A stretch of DNA of 64,000 nucleotides from assembly GCA_977006965.1 (NCBI GenBank), contig OZ345369.1:434001-498000 (forward strand), in the 5' to 3' direction. Within the stretch, counting starts at the first letter, position 1, and the number at the start of each line of letters is the position of its first letter. Both the position numbers and the translations under genes were made by a program. Positions 19,754 through 30,195 of this stretch are shown piece after piece. The notes below the pieces were generated by a model. The model had not been told where the DNA came from and did no database searches. It was given only the letters and a program-made list of their open reading frames with translations. Origin of the DNA: Phymatolithon calcareum (lineage: Eukaryota > Rhodophyta > Florideophyceae > Hapalidiales).

Positions 19754-20935
19754 TTATTTTCGCGTTGCACGCAGCGACCGAGGGTCAACGGGTGGAGGCA
19801 AGGTGGGGCGGGAAAGCGATACTGCTACGGCGCAAGCGGAGGGCGCGGCGTCATTTTCGCGGAATCGTACGGGTTTCTGAATGGTGCGCCGCTTGCGAGT
19901 CTCGGCAAGTGATGGGGCGCTCGGACTGGATTTCGGCTGTTCTTGGGTTGCGATTGAAGATTGTGTATTGCGAGTCTCTTTTGGTTTGCCGATAACTGGA
20001 ACAAAGTCGACTCCACGAGCTTCGGTTGTCTTTCGATTGTCGGTGCGCTGGAGAGTCACAGTGTCGTTTGAGGTAGGCGCGAGATAACGGACGGGCACGC
20101 CACGTTTGTCGAAACTGCGTAACTGGCGTTCTTTGTTGGGCATGTAGCCGTGTGCACCGAAAGGCATGTGGAGTGGGAGACGGGCTGGCTTCCCAAAGAG
20201 GAGCTGATGTGGTGATGCTGAGGCATGTGGTCGCGGTATGGCGTTCAGTTTAGCTACACAATCCTGCAGGGCGTAGTCCCACATATGCTGTGGCATCCGT
20301 GCTGCTGCCAGGTTGGCAAGTATGCCAGATTTCAGCGTATGTATGGCCCTTTCAGCCTGGCCATTCATTTGTGGCGAATTTTGCAGTGATTTGGTTACCC
20401 GTATTCCTTGTTGTTTGGCGTATTGTAGTGGTGCGCCTTTAGTGAGTTCACCTGCACCGTCGGAGTGTAGGCGCTTCAGCGCGAGTCCCGTACTGCGCTG
20501 CAGTTCGCGTATTGTTTCGACGAGCCGTTGCCCCGTGGCTTTCTTCGTGCGTGTCGGGAGGGCGGAGAGATATCCAGTGGATTGATCGGCAAGTACAGTG
20601 AAGTACTTGTTGCCTCGGGTGGAACGTGTTAGGGGCCCGGCGGTGTCGGAGCTGATTTTCTCGAGCGTTCGCACAGTACCGCGCTGCACTGTGCGGTGAG
20701 GGGCACGTTCAAGCTTTGCAGTTGCGCATGGTAGGCATGTTGCGCGTCCGCTTTTGCTATCGACCATTTCGCGAAGTCCGGGCTGTTTGCCGATGAGACG
20801 CTTGATCCCGTCTGGATGCGCGTGAGCGAACGCATCATGGAGGCGACGGATTGCGTTGTCGACGAGGCCAGAGGTGCGAGGTGCTAACTGGGACGGAATA
20901 GTTTGTTTGTCGAATTCAAATGTGAAGTTTGGCAA
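19754..20935 (-). CDS. Copia integrase
   Basis: A 393-codon frame. The pre-integrase zinc finger region (LHDAFAHAH then CLPC) comes first, followed by the catalytic core with D in SSDTAGP, D in LHSDGAGEL and E in MNGQAERAI. The C-terminal basic region (ETRKRRTIQKPVRF) leads towards RT. The triad is intact. A frameshift separates it from gag/protease near 20940, where the upstream frame ends in a stop. Confidence 0.92.
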   Translation of the reverse strand: MPNFTFEFDKQTIPSQLAPRTSGLVDNAIRRLHDAFAHAHPDGIKRLIGKQPGLREMVDSKSGRATCLPCATAKLERAPHRTVQRGTVRTLEKISSDTAGPLTRSTRGNKYFTVLADQSTGYLSALPTRTKKATGQRLVETIRELQRSTGLALKRLHSDGAGELTKGAPLQYAKQQGIRVTKSLQNSPQMNGQAERAIHTLKSGILANLAAARMPQHMWDYALQDCVAKLNAIPRPHASASPHQLLFGKPARLPLHMPFGAHGYMPNKERQLRSFDKRGVPVRYLAPTSNDTVTLQRTDNRKTTEARGVDFVPVIGKPKETRNTQSSIATQEQPKSSPSAPSLAETRKRRTIQKPVRFRENDAAPSACAVAVSLSRPTLPPPVDPRSLRATRK

Positions 20936-20952
20936 CTTCTTGCCTTTAGCAA

Positions 20953-22149
20953 TTACATCGGGAGGCGTTCCCGGCGTAGGTATGCACAGAAGAAGGAGTC
21001 GCCTTTCATAATAATGTCAAAGTCGTCGGAAAGGGGGCCCGCGGATATGAGATTCTTATTGAGGTCGGGTACGCATAATGTATTTTTGAGTGAGAGGGGC
21101 GCTTTGGTGCCTTGGAGAGCGGCCTGACCAATAGCGATGGCGGTTGTTCGCTGCTTGGTGGCGAATTGTACGTCCGTTTGAATTGGTATGGGGTTTACTA
21201 GGTTGCTTGTCGAGCGGACGAGATGGTGCGTAGCGCAGCTGTCGAGCATCGGCGCGGAGAGGTAGTTTTGACTATTGTTTATCATGGGGTTGGTCGATTC
21301 ATTGCTATCCGGAGTAGTACGGGGCAGGTGAGCTATATTTCCGGCCACTGATTCGATAAAGTTCGGGTCAGCGGCAATGGCAGCAACAGATGGAGCACGG
21401 CGCATGGCGGCGGAACCACCCTTGCGCGCTTTGCTTTCTTTGCATTTAGTGTCTCCTTGTATGCGGTTGTCCATGCGACAAAGCATGCAATTATAGTCGG
21501 TGACTCGTGGATCGCCTGGCCGGCGGCCATACCTCTTGAGAGCCGTATCAGCGCTAGCGCCCTGTGGGCTCTTTGTGTCTTTCTTCTTTTGCGTGTAGGG
21601 CATACGTAATACGGCGGCGATGAGACGGTTTACTACAGCCGTGGTCTTCTTGTTGTCTGGAAGGTACGAATACAGCTCATCCAGCGCGTGTGCATGCGGG
21701 TTGTTGTTGGGCAGTCCAGCTAGGATGTCGGCGATGCATGCTGGCTTCTTGGCGAGAAAATGCTCGGGGTGGGCAGATAGAAGGCGGTCGTGGCGGTCAC
21801 GGTGCGCAGCAATGTAAGCGGCCGTGGTGTTGTATGTGTGTAACGCGTGGACAGTCGCGGTGGTGGCGACGACATACATTGATGTGTGAGGGGCTTGGCT
21901 GCATATATGTTGATAAGCGTTGAGGGCTGTCATATCTGCGATGGCTTGACGGAAGGAAGCGTGTACCGTCAACATGAAGAAGCTCTTTATAAGAGCGGCT
22001 TTTGCCTGTTCGGTGACGTTGTTTGCGGCAGGGGCACGTGTGAGGAGGTCTTGGGATCGCTGGCCTTGAGCGACAGCCCGCACGCATAGTTTCCAGTTTC
22101 GATGGTTGCTAGCATCGGCGGCAAGTTTCTCGACGTAATCGGCGGCCAC
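20953..22149 (-). CDS. Copia gag and protease
   Basis: The open frame gives about 398 residues. It is a helical capsid-like region followed by a degenerate zinc knuckle (C221, C224, C236, with Arg where the His should be). The aspartic protease motif is MLDSCATHHLV at 301-311, where the usual DSGA reads DSCA. The true start is probably the ATG at 22184, just inside the primer site region. That frame (MAEQDEHLPTRP) joins this one only after a one-base shift near 22150, so gag is broken at its N-terminus. The LTR identity argues the breaks are recent or artefactual. Confidence 0.8.
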   Translation of the reverse strand: MAADYVEKLAADASNHRNWKLCVRAVAQGQRSQDLLTRAPAANNVTEQAKAALIKSFFMLTVHASFRQAIADMTALNAYQHICSQAPHTSMYVVATTATVHALHTYNTTAAYIAAHRDRHDRLLSAHPEHFLAKKPACIADILAGLPNNNPHAHALDELYSYLPDNKKTTAVVNRLIAAVLRMPYTQKKKDTKSPQGASADTALKRYGRRPGDPRVTDYNCMLCRMDNRIQGDTKCKESKARKGGSAAMRRAPSVAAIAADPNFIESVAGNIAHLPRTTPDSNESTNPMINNSQNYLSAPMLDSCATHHLVRSTSNLVNPIPIQTDVQFATKQRTTAIAIGQAALQGTKAPLSLKNTLCVPDLNKNLISAGPLSDDFDIIMKGDSFFCAYLRRERLPM

Positions 22150-22295
22150 GGGCGCGTGGGCAGATGTTCATCTTGCTCGGCCATGGCGGAGAAGTTTGAT
22201 TTGGGACGGTGATCGGCGGAGCCGTCGTAGTCGGGTTGAGTGTTGCGCGTGGAGCGCGGTGGGTAGCGTGAAGAACCCGTGGTGATTGGTTATAT

Positions 22296-22314
22296 CGTAC
22301 AGTGGCCCATAGCC
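22296..22314 (-). promoter_or_regulatory. Copia primer-binding site resembling the half-tRNA-iMet type
   Basis: Directly inside the 5' LTR the minus strand reads GGCTATGGGCCACTG. This resembles the GGTTATGGGCCCAG site of Drosophila copia, which pairs with the anticodon stem-loop of initiator tRNA-Met (from memory of that family). The plus strand shows GGCCCATAGCC, including the CAT anticodon. It does not start with TGG, so it is not a 3'-CCA primer site. Confidence 0.6.
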
Positions 22315-22546
22315 TGTTGGATTACTTGTTTTCTTTATTCAGTTGTCCGGCCTACCGCTACCTATATACTAGCGGGCAGCCCGGCGGTCGCCTGGCGACC
22401 GGTGTGCCAGGCGAATGGTATGCCAGGCGACTCGTGCGCCAGGGTTAGGGTACGGCAGTATGCTGTACACCCGCCACACGTGCAAAGCGGTGCCAGTGCA
22501 GGCATACGCGCAGAAGGGCTCGCGTGTGCGGCTTGTGAAACTATCA
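22315..22546 (-). repeat. Copia 5' LTR
   Basis: 232 bp, starting TGATAGTTTCACAAG and ending GTAATCCAACA on the minus strand. It is the promoter copy and has the same TATA, AATAAA and GCCAGGCG boxes as the 3' LTR. Only two internal differences from it were counted (GCCAGGGTTAGG here, GCCAGGCGTAGG there). Confidence 0.92.
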
Positions 22547-24002
22547 CCGAGACTGCGTCATCACTAACGTTGATATGCAGGACATTAGCGATGCTTATTG
22601 GTGTGCCCCGTGTGCAAGTTTGCTTGAAGGACCGTTGAAAAAAATCGTAGAAAGGCCAGTAACGAATTACGTCGCGGAAAATGTCTCCTGGAAGCATGGC
22701 AATAGGCTCGCTCCAGTCCATCCAGCTCGTCTCGCGAAGACACTATTCAGCAAAACAGCTTCGACAGGACACTGAGGACGAGAAGATTCGCAATTCTGAG
22801 ACGAACGATGCCGACACCAAAGACGACGATATCCAAACCACTATCACGGAGCCGACCATGGAGACACCAATTCGCCTCCGCTGAAAAATCCGCCGATAAT
22901 CTTCATGAGCGACGCACTCCTAGATACTATTCTCGCCTGGGTCAAGACAGGAGCCCGCCAAAGGTCCAAAACTCTCACTCTGTCGAGCAGTAAAGTGATT
23001 CTATCTCTCTTCAGCGACAGTTCTCGCAGTGCGTAATTGTCATCACGCGCCATAAATGAAGAAGATACCGCGGAAGCATGGCGCCTTACGTTCACCGATT
23101 TGGCATTGCCCAAAGTGCTACGAAAATATAAAACTATCCCTACGTCGGTACGCAGGACAGGAAAAGAAACTCTTCTGCTCTATATTCAAGAATACCAGAC
23201 AAAGAAGACGCGTTGACCAGATTATTTCCATGCCGGCAAAACAGCACTGAGTAAAAGCACAGAAAAGGAAGCATGGACAAGCAAACTCCAAGGGCTCTCT
23301 GGCAATCATCCATGAGCAAGTTAGAATCCCTGCAGAGATAACTGATGGACGTAGTTGAGAGGCTCAACACGATATCGCAAATTGCACCACAGAGTCCCGA
23401 ACTTCCAGATGTGGGGACAATCATCTTTCCTACCCCGTAACACGTCTGTAAGCTTTCAAAAAAGCCGATAAAAGTCTCGACAGCTTGAATGCTTTGAAAA
23501 CAACAAAGGCAGCAGCCCAACTTGACACATTAGAAGAAAATAACCCTATGGTCTCCATGGCACATATAGCATCTCGCCCCACGATTCTTCCCTATGCACT
23601 ACTCAGTTCTCTGGCCTCAATAGTCAAGTAAGTACTCGCTGTCGAAGGCCGGAGCAAGAATCAACACCACCGCTAAAAGTTATTACGAAAGATATTCCGA
23701 GAGGGCGAGCATGTAACTCAATTCTCTTCGGGAAAATGAAAGGCCAGAGCTCTTCAAGAGGAGGTTCCAAGCTCCAAAGCATCACAGTCCATACCGAGAG
23801 TCCACGCAGATGCACAGGCTCTCCAGGAAACTGTTGAAAACACCAACGCTGGCTCTCCAAAAGATCCAAAACAATCCGGCAGTCCCATCAGACAAACTAA
23901 TTCAGCTCAGAAACAATACTCACGAAAGAAAATACTAGTACCTTGAGGGTTACATGGTTCGACTTGGGAGGACGTAAGCGTACGCGTCCAATCATAGTGA
24001 CC

Positions 24003-24300
24003 AAATTTCTAACGTTCAATGTCGCTGGAGCCAAAAATATCCGGTTTGTGCGTGGCTGCACTAACTGAAACGCATCTGAGAAGTCACGATTCTAGCCAAT
24101 TTTTCGGCACGAAAGCCCCCACCAATCCCTGGTCATGGTCAAAAGAATTCAAGAACCAGCATCCAGCGAAGAGGTGTCGCCTTTCTCATCCGATCTGGAA
24201 TCAAAAACTGATATCTGAGAAAAGATTCGAAGCTACAGAAATCTTTTGTTCGAGGTTATGGAATGATAGGTTGAGATTAGAAAATGTTAATGGTTGAGAG
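24003..24300 (+). pseudogene. LINE-B apurinic-type endonuclease remnant
   Basis: FLTFNVAGAKNIRF begins the domain (N of the N.NG motif), then in a second frame VAALTETHLRSH carries the catalytic Glu of the ETH motif. This is the spacing seen at the start of LINE endonuclease/exonuclease/phosphatase domains. A frameshift lies between the two motifs, and the later D and H motifs are not found. Confidence 0.6.
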
Positions 24301-25324
24301 TTGTTCCTTGGTTTATTGCCTTAGCCGACCTTAGATCCTGGCTATATAGGCCGAGAATTCGGCTTGGATCAAATTTTATCCGAAACCAAATATGGGTTCT
24401 TCCGTGTTGTCGACGGAGTCCCATTAACAGTAAACAAATCTATCATAATCTAATCACATATCCTTATCATACGTGTAATTGACAATCATCTTGATTGAAT
24501 ATTCTGAGACAACTTGCTATTCCACTTGACATGTGTATACGTGTACCGAGAGCAAAACCTCCAAGCTCACATACTTCCAACAAAATCCTGTGAAGGCGTG
24601 CAACTGCCCCACATTTTCTGTCGAGAGTTAAATGCGCGGCACAAACTCTGAGACGCAAGACAAAATAACAGAGGAGTTGCTCTTCTCCGATGGTGCGAGT
24701 GCTTTCGTTACAAGACTAATGTCCGAAGAGAAACCTCTTTCAGCTTCATTGATCTATTCATCTCGTAACGAATCCAGTGCAGTACAGAAATTGTGCTGAA
24801 TGGATCGTGGGGAGGGTGCAGCGATTAAATCCCACTCATTTGCACCTCTGACTTGATGTCTCCAAAAATGGAAAAGTCGTGTACATTCCCGCTTCAAAAA
24901 CGTTCTGATCCTCTTGATGAAGTCAGAGCTGCAGGGTACTACAAGAAGCATATGCCAACATTGTTCGAAAAATGGTAAAAGTTTCCACGAAACTTGAGCT
25001 TAAGTCATTGTATGAGAGGGCTTGTAAAATCATCAAATCTCCTTGTTTTTCCGAAAGGAAGCCGCGCGGACGAAGATTCACAAGGCATTTGGACTTTGAG
25101 CATGACAGAATGACTCGTAAAAGATCTCTTTGGTTCCAGAAAGCCAAACTCACGCATGATGCTGAAGACTGGCAGGAGTACTGAAAAGTATATAGGACCA
25201 TCAGGAGCAAAGTAACATCGAAAAACGAAAATGTTTACAAGAGTTCGTGCAAGAAATGTCAAAACTCCTCTTCTGACAAGGCGCCTGTTATGCTGAGTAA
25301 AATTTGAAAAGGTACGCAAGGAAC

Positions 25325-26270
25325 GTTCTTGAAGCACTCAGCAATGGGCATCCAACTGGAACCAGAGGAATTTCTTGCTTACACTCCAACCATGTCATTC
25401 AAATTCGAAGACCAAGAGATCGAAAAACCGGCTGCTGAAGTCACCCCATCGTGCCTCAAAACGAATCGGCGCTGGTCCCGATGGAATCTTCTCGGAAATG
25501 TTCCAAACCTCTCCTAAACTATCTGCGAAAAGTATCATATTCCTCTGGAGGGTTTGTAGTCCCGTGATAGAAGCACTCAGCCTCTGGAACTTGGTCCAGC
25601 TTCTCCCGTTAAATTAGAAAGGCAACTCAAGAGACCCTGCAAACTACAGACCAATAACCATTTGCAAGGAAAATCATTGAGAGCGCACTGGGTAAAACCT
25701 GCGAAACCAGGACACGGTTCAAGAATGGCTCTTGATGCCCGGATTCCTTATTGCACCCCATTGCGGAAGTAAAAAGTAGTCAGAGGTACCTTGCCTTTCT
25801 CGATCATTCGAAAGCTTTGGACACCATGCCAAAACAGGTTCTATCTCGGTTACTTAAGAAGATCTTTTCTTGCTGACTATGCAACTTTTAGCGAAATGGA
25901 GCTTTTGGGTTCCGACAGAATTCTCGAGTCTCGCGAGAGTTGTTGCACCAAGCGTCAACAGATGCATTTGTAACACTAGAATAAAATATCTCATCTTCTT
26001 CTTCAAGAAGAGGCTTCCTACAACACTGATCTCATGCGTCATGTATTTTCCCCAGCCTATCATGATCTATACAGCTGCGGAGGACCGAAACAACCAGTTT
26101 GTAATCACTAAAGGGTCCCACAAGGATGGTCAATCTCACCAGCGCTATATATCTTCATGGAAGTTCTTGCTGAGAGCTTGTCAAGAACTCCGTTTCATTA
26201 TTCAAAGGGCCCGGGCACGTTTAGCGCGGATGTCGTCATTCTTCGCGCATTTTTTCCTATACTTTCGAGA
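25325..26270 (+). pseudogene. LINE-B reverse transcriptase remnant
   Basis: Motifs appear in order but in changing frames: GPDGIFSEMF (25470), DPANYRPITI (25640), AFLDHSKAFDTMPKQVL (25795) and SPALYIFMEVLAESL (26140). These match the finger, palm and FLD.SKAFD block of LINE RTs. The catalytic (Y/F)ADD block is not intact. It would start near 26215, just before the R1 repeat interrupts. Confidence 0.7.
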
Positions 26271-27750
26271 CCAGCATGGGTAGTAGAGCGTGTTCATAGT
26301 ATTCCACGCGGGACCAGAGTGACGTAGAAGGCCTGGTCTTATACATTTGCACTACAACTTATTGTGGAACAATCACATACATGCTGTATGTATGACGCTC
26401 AAATTTCTGTATTGTAAAGAACTGAAATTTAAATTTACTCTCGGTTATGTCTAGACTTTCTAGAATACTTTTCATAAAATACTTGTAGTGTGCCGTCTAA
26501 CGCCACTATCATACTCCTATACAAATAGCTTCAAATTGTCATTATAGCTTGCATTTACAGTAAGCCCTTACATATAGCATTACAGTCATTACAGTACCGT
26601 TGATTTCGATGCATACTTACACCCTGAAGGGTCACCAAGGGCAAACCCTAGAGCCACTGCCTACAGCTTACAGGTGCTTTCAGTGTAAGCGGCGCCTGTG
26701 GCGGGCTTGTTCTCATACTGCCAAGTCATCTTTTGATCCATTGTTTTTTCTATAAAGGTCGGCGCTTCGCGTCGCCCTCGGCTTTCCGCCAGGGAACAAC
26801 CCGACCACAACCATTATGCCAACTTGTGCGATTAACAACTTCACATGTAGAGACATTTACAAACACTTTCAAATTTTCTAAATGTATCTGGAACAAGAAT
26901 AGAACTTACTGGAAACATCTAGAAACTGATTGGAGCTTTCTAGATGGTTTCTAGAACACGAATAGAACTTTGAAGAAACTTCTGGAGAAATAGAATGTGC
27001 AATTTTCTTGCATATAAGTTATGATAGATAAAGTAAGAAATGACTTTATTAACTCCGCCAGAAAAATCCCGACTAGTGGACAGGAGGGAGAGAGATAGCC
27101 AACGACTGATAATAAGTAAATAAACAAAGAGTAAATACGCAACTCCCAAAATCTCAATTAACCCCTGAATTTAAGTCATTCGTTTCATACGGCGTGTATT
27201 GCATTAGCAATCATCCGACTGATTTCATGGATATTTTAGTTTTGTGTTCAATAGGAGCGCAGACGTTTACCCAAGTTGGGAAAAGAAATTGGTAGAGCAG
27301 AAATGACATAAAAGCTCGCCGAGAGTAACTCAATGTGAGGGAACCAAAGCATTAAGAAAAACTGAAACCAATCAAGAATGCTAGAGCGGCTAATAACGAA
27401 CGCCGAGACGACGTGTTCCACTCGTCGAGGACACAGCTACCGCTTCATAGACCATTTGGGCACTACAATCGTGGAACCGATTATTCTCCAAAGATCCTAC
27501 CTACTGGCTGTGAATCTCGGACGAAAATCGGTTGATATAATCAAAGTCATCTCGGGCTTGGCTTCGCTTGTCATCAGGCTGATATTAGACAACGTCATCT
27601 CGCTCACTTGAGAAAGACCGGCTAATTCAAAATCGGGGAACATTATTCACCAACGAAGCTGAATCAGGATACCTACTGAAATATCCAACCCAGTCGATTT
27701 CGCTCGCATGACAGATAATTCATAAGTGCAAAGTGACATGTAGAGCTTCA
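26262..27750 (-). repeat. Repeat family R1, copy 2, split by an 820-bp insertion
   Basis: Positions 26262-26363 and 27187-27750 match 30260-30925 continuously (for example ATTCCACG(C/T)GGACC, GACGTAGAAGGCCTGGTC, TTTACCCAAGTTGGG). The 26364-27186 block is absent from copy 3 and is therefore an insertion. It contains solo LTR C. The inserted block's own type is unresolved: it starts TGGAACAATCACATACATGC next to a short hairpin. Confidence 0.7.
26489..26845 (+). repeat. Solo LTR of family 1 (copy C), TSD TGTAG
   Basis: It is 357 bp, starts TGTGCCGTC and ends TTCACA, and is flanked by TGTAG at 26484-26488 and 26846-26850. Internal landmarks shared with copies A and B are TTGTCATTA.AGCTTGCATT, TATAAAGGTC (TATA box, 26753) and the GGGAACAACCCGA.CACAACC block near the end. 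The 5-bp duplication with TG...CA ends identifies an LTR left by recombination of a full element. No internal region of this family is in the window. Confidence 0.9.
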
Positions 27751-28513
27751 ATTGCGCCTGGACATCGCCTCTACAAATATGGTTTGGAACACATATGCCG
27801 GGAAGAGTTGCCTCATGGTGCAAAAGAAAGCATCAAAATCGTTCTTGCAAGAAATGAAATCGAGACTGTGTCCGCAACTACATACTTAGGCAGTCCATAT
27901 CTTCAAACGGAGTTACAGAAAGTTCTGCGCTTTCCAGAATAGATGCTGCACAGAATCGAATGATGGTCTCGCAAACAACGGACAGAACGGAAATAGCTTC
28001 ACACCTTCGATATGCTTAACACTATATAAGGCGCTCGTCCGGCCAATGACTGAGTATCTTCTCGCGTTCGCAGCCCTGACGAGTAACATCCTCCGCGCAT
28101 AGGGCGCTCTAGAGAGCAACCTGTTCTCAAGAATGTTCGGCACCTGGTGCAAGAATACGCAGGCCCGCTTTCGAGGAATATGCGGCCTGGAGTCCATTCA
28201 ACTACCTCATGCGTTTTTGAGCTCCACGTTCATTACAGCTGAGAATTTTCGAAGCAAACAGGCTCTTAAGCTTCTCAAGGGAACAACTCGTATTTGCGCG
28301 CATCCTAATTGTCACGACAAATTTAAACGCAAGAACGCAGAAGAACTCAAAGAAGAATGGGATGGATGTCTCCCTCCTAAAGCCGCTGGACGGAAGGCTC
28401 GGCGCCCTCCTCAGCCTATCAAAAACGAGCTACCACAATTTCTCACCCTGAGAAAAGCGAAGCATAGGCTTCTTTGCACGCACTATTTATTTCACCGCTT
28501 CCCATACCCCTAG
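27750..28513 (+). pseudogene. LINE-B RT downstream region and finger remnant
   Basis: Blocks typical of the region after LINE RT are TTYLGSPYLQ, then LYKALVRP.TEYLLAFAALTS (27990-28090, crossing stops), SRMFGTWC and RGICGLESI.LPHAF. CAHPNCHDKFKRKN near 28300 may be a finger. The last frame is open for 126 codons (28133-28513). No RNase H is seen, unlike LINE-A, so this is a different LINE lineage. Confidence 0.55.
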
Positions 28514-28650
28514 CAGGAGCAAGCAAGAAACGAGGATCACAAACCCGATGAAGCTCTCGCAGGTATCTCAAACATAATGCCGAAGTAACGAATTTCCGAT
28601 ATTCAAAGAGAGATGCTGGAAATGGCAGTTGATACTGTCCAAAGAAAATG

Positions 28651-29239
28651 TTTGAAGTCAACTACTTAAATGAAAACGAAAGCGAAGGATTGTAGCGCAA
28701 CGAAAAGTCTCTCAGGTGCAATGAAAATTGGCAAAGGGAGCTTTAATTAAACCGACATCCGATCCTCTATTGCCAGACATCCCAACTATTACTGAGTGCA
28801 ATCGTTATCGAATTCCATCTAGCCACGAGTATCAAGATTTTCAAGTCGTTCTTTGCACCCAAATGGGATTATGCCATCTATTTGACTTCGATGACAAAGC
28901 TGGGATCGAAGTAGGAGCAAGCCTTTTCTACAAGAACGTACTTGGATAACATGCCCAACATGGAAGGGAGTGGATGCGCGTGATGTGCAGACTCCCCAGT
29001 CCGGGGATGAGGAGAGCACACCAAGCTGAAAAGATCTCTTTTGAGCCTAGTTCAACAAAAGATGTGTCCGATGATGCAGAAGAAAATGTGGATTTGGTAG
29101 ACGTATCAAAGGATATTGGGTATCCCAGAGAAGAGGAAGACTTTAAAGGATCGTTAAAACAAGCCGAAGACGTCATAGTGCCGAAGAAGCGCCATCTAGA
29201 GCAAACAGTAAAATTCTGGAAGAAGAACGGAGGATAACA
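28651..29239 (+). other. Transition region with a short acidic open frame (28974-29237)
   Basis: An 87-codon frame is rich in Glu and Asp (SDDAEENVDLVDVSKDIGYPREEEDFKG) and leads into repeat R2. Its function is not recognised. It may be the preceding part of the R2 coding region. Confidence 0.3.
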
Positions 29240-29900
29240 AAAATCTCCAGAAACATGTTGAACGAGCTGCCAGGAGTGCAACATATAAGGGACAAAAACA
29301 TTCGTCTACGATGCCCAAGAGTGATTTTCAACAGAGCCCAACTGTGGAGAAAATCAATCTCTGCTACATAGCTTTTGTAGATACACAATGATGCAGGGGT
29401 GTAATCGACCTTGGAGCTCTATAATGGGTCCTTGCGATCAATCCACCGACATTGTCAACACAGTATGGTTTAAGAATCTTCCAAAAGGAACCAAAGGAAT
29501 ATTCGCAGACACGGACTAACACTGAACGTACTATTAGTATAGTGTCTGTTAGTGCCCCCCAGTGCAATTGCTCGCCTTCGCCCTTATTTAAAACGTGATT
29601 CCGAACTGAGGATCGCATCAGAGAGAGATCACTCCATTTCGAGATAAACCCAACCTTATCTTCACACGCTCAATGATTACATTTGGAACCGGTGTTTTGC
29701 TTGAACTCGTAACGCTCCGGCGAGCACTAAGATCACAAAAATTGACTAGGAGACTTTAAAAGACTCACCCGGGCCCTCACAGTTCGTGAAATTCGAATTG
29801 AGGAGATCCTTGGAGAGTAGAGTGTGATCACCACGGAGGACAGAGAGAAGCTGCCCTATCATTCAACTTGAGGTGTTGGGAGCTCTTAAAATCAAACATC
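29240..29900 (+). repeat. Repeat family R2, copy 1, interrupted by a solo LTR
   Basis: Segments 29240-29370 and 29690-29900 match the minus strand of 32400-32800. Landmarks are GGAGTGCAACATAT, AATCA.TCTTGGG/AGGTAC and GACAGAGAGAAGCTGC. Translation gives NELPGVQHIRDKNI and ELVTLRRALRSQKLTR, the latter similar to ELVALQRTLASSKM at 51.45 kb. It is coding-derived and degenerate, and the family is unknown. Confidence 0.6.
29376..29681 (+). repeat. Solo LTR of family 2 (copy F) inside R2
   Basis: It begins TGTAGATACACAATGATGCAG and ends CTCAATGATTACA, matching LTRs at 36402-36748 and 37744-37986. Shared blocks include AGAGAGAGATCAC and GATAAACCCAACCTTATCTT. TG...CA termini fit an LTR. No clear target duplication remains. 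Confidence 0.65.
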
Positions 29901-30195
29901 ACATATCCCCTTATTGCCGGATCAGGCTGTAAGTCTATCCAGCTCAATCTCCGCACCCAGCACTACCCAGATAACCGCGCTTAATGCATTTGCCTATTAC
30001 CGTTCAAGATGTGCTCGTTCAGGTTGCCAAGTCACTACCTCCCATTGCGTTTCCTTATTTTGACTGAATTCAAATTCGAAGGCTTGGATCATGCCTATTT
30101 TAGGTTGCGCCATTTTTACCTACTCTAGGATAGTTCCGATTTACTAAATAAATAGGTTCCGCTGAGAATAAAGTGAAGGCAGAGTTGACTACAGC
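29901..30195. other. No recognisable gene
   Basis: A short spacer with AT-rich sequence and no supported feature. Confidence 0.3.

Larger units (their letters stand above)
17930..22546 (-). mobile_element. Ty1/copia retrotransposon, 4.6 kb, complete with both LTRs
   Basis: It is bounded by 232-bp LTRs and an exact 5-bp target duplication CCGAG (17925-17929 and 22547-22551). On the minus strand the order is LTR, primer site, gag/protease, integrase, RT, RNase H, LTR, the copia order (integrase before RT). It is clearly more G+C-rich than its surroundings. The LTRs differ at two positions over their first 222 bases, so insertion is recent. The coding region nonetheless needs several frameshifts to read through. 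It may have been mobilised in trans, or the frameshifts may be assembly errors. Confidence 0.95.
22552..28650 (+). mobile_element. LINE-B: decayed non-LTR retrotransposon with endonuclease and RT, interrupted
   Basis: Non-LTR domains occur in order on the plus strand: endonuclease near 24003-24300, RT near 25325-26270, and an RT-downstream region near 27750-28510. All are riddled with stops. An R1 repeat copy and its own insertion occupy about 26262-27750. The region 22552-24000 is Glu/Lys-rich in fragments and could be ORF1. The copia at 17930-22546 may have inserted in this element, because the same strand is followed on both sides. Ends are approximate. Confidence 0.65.
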
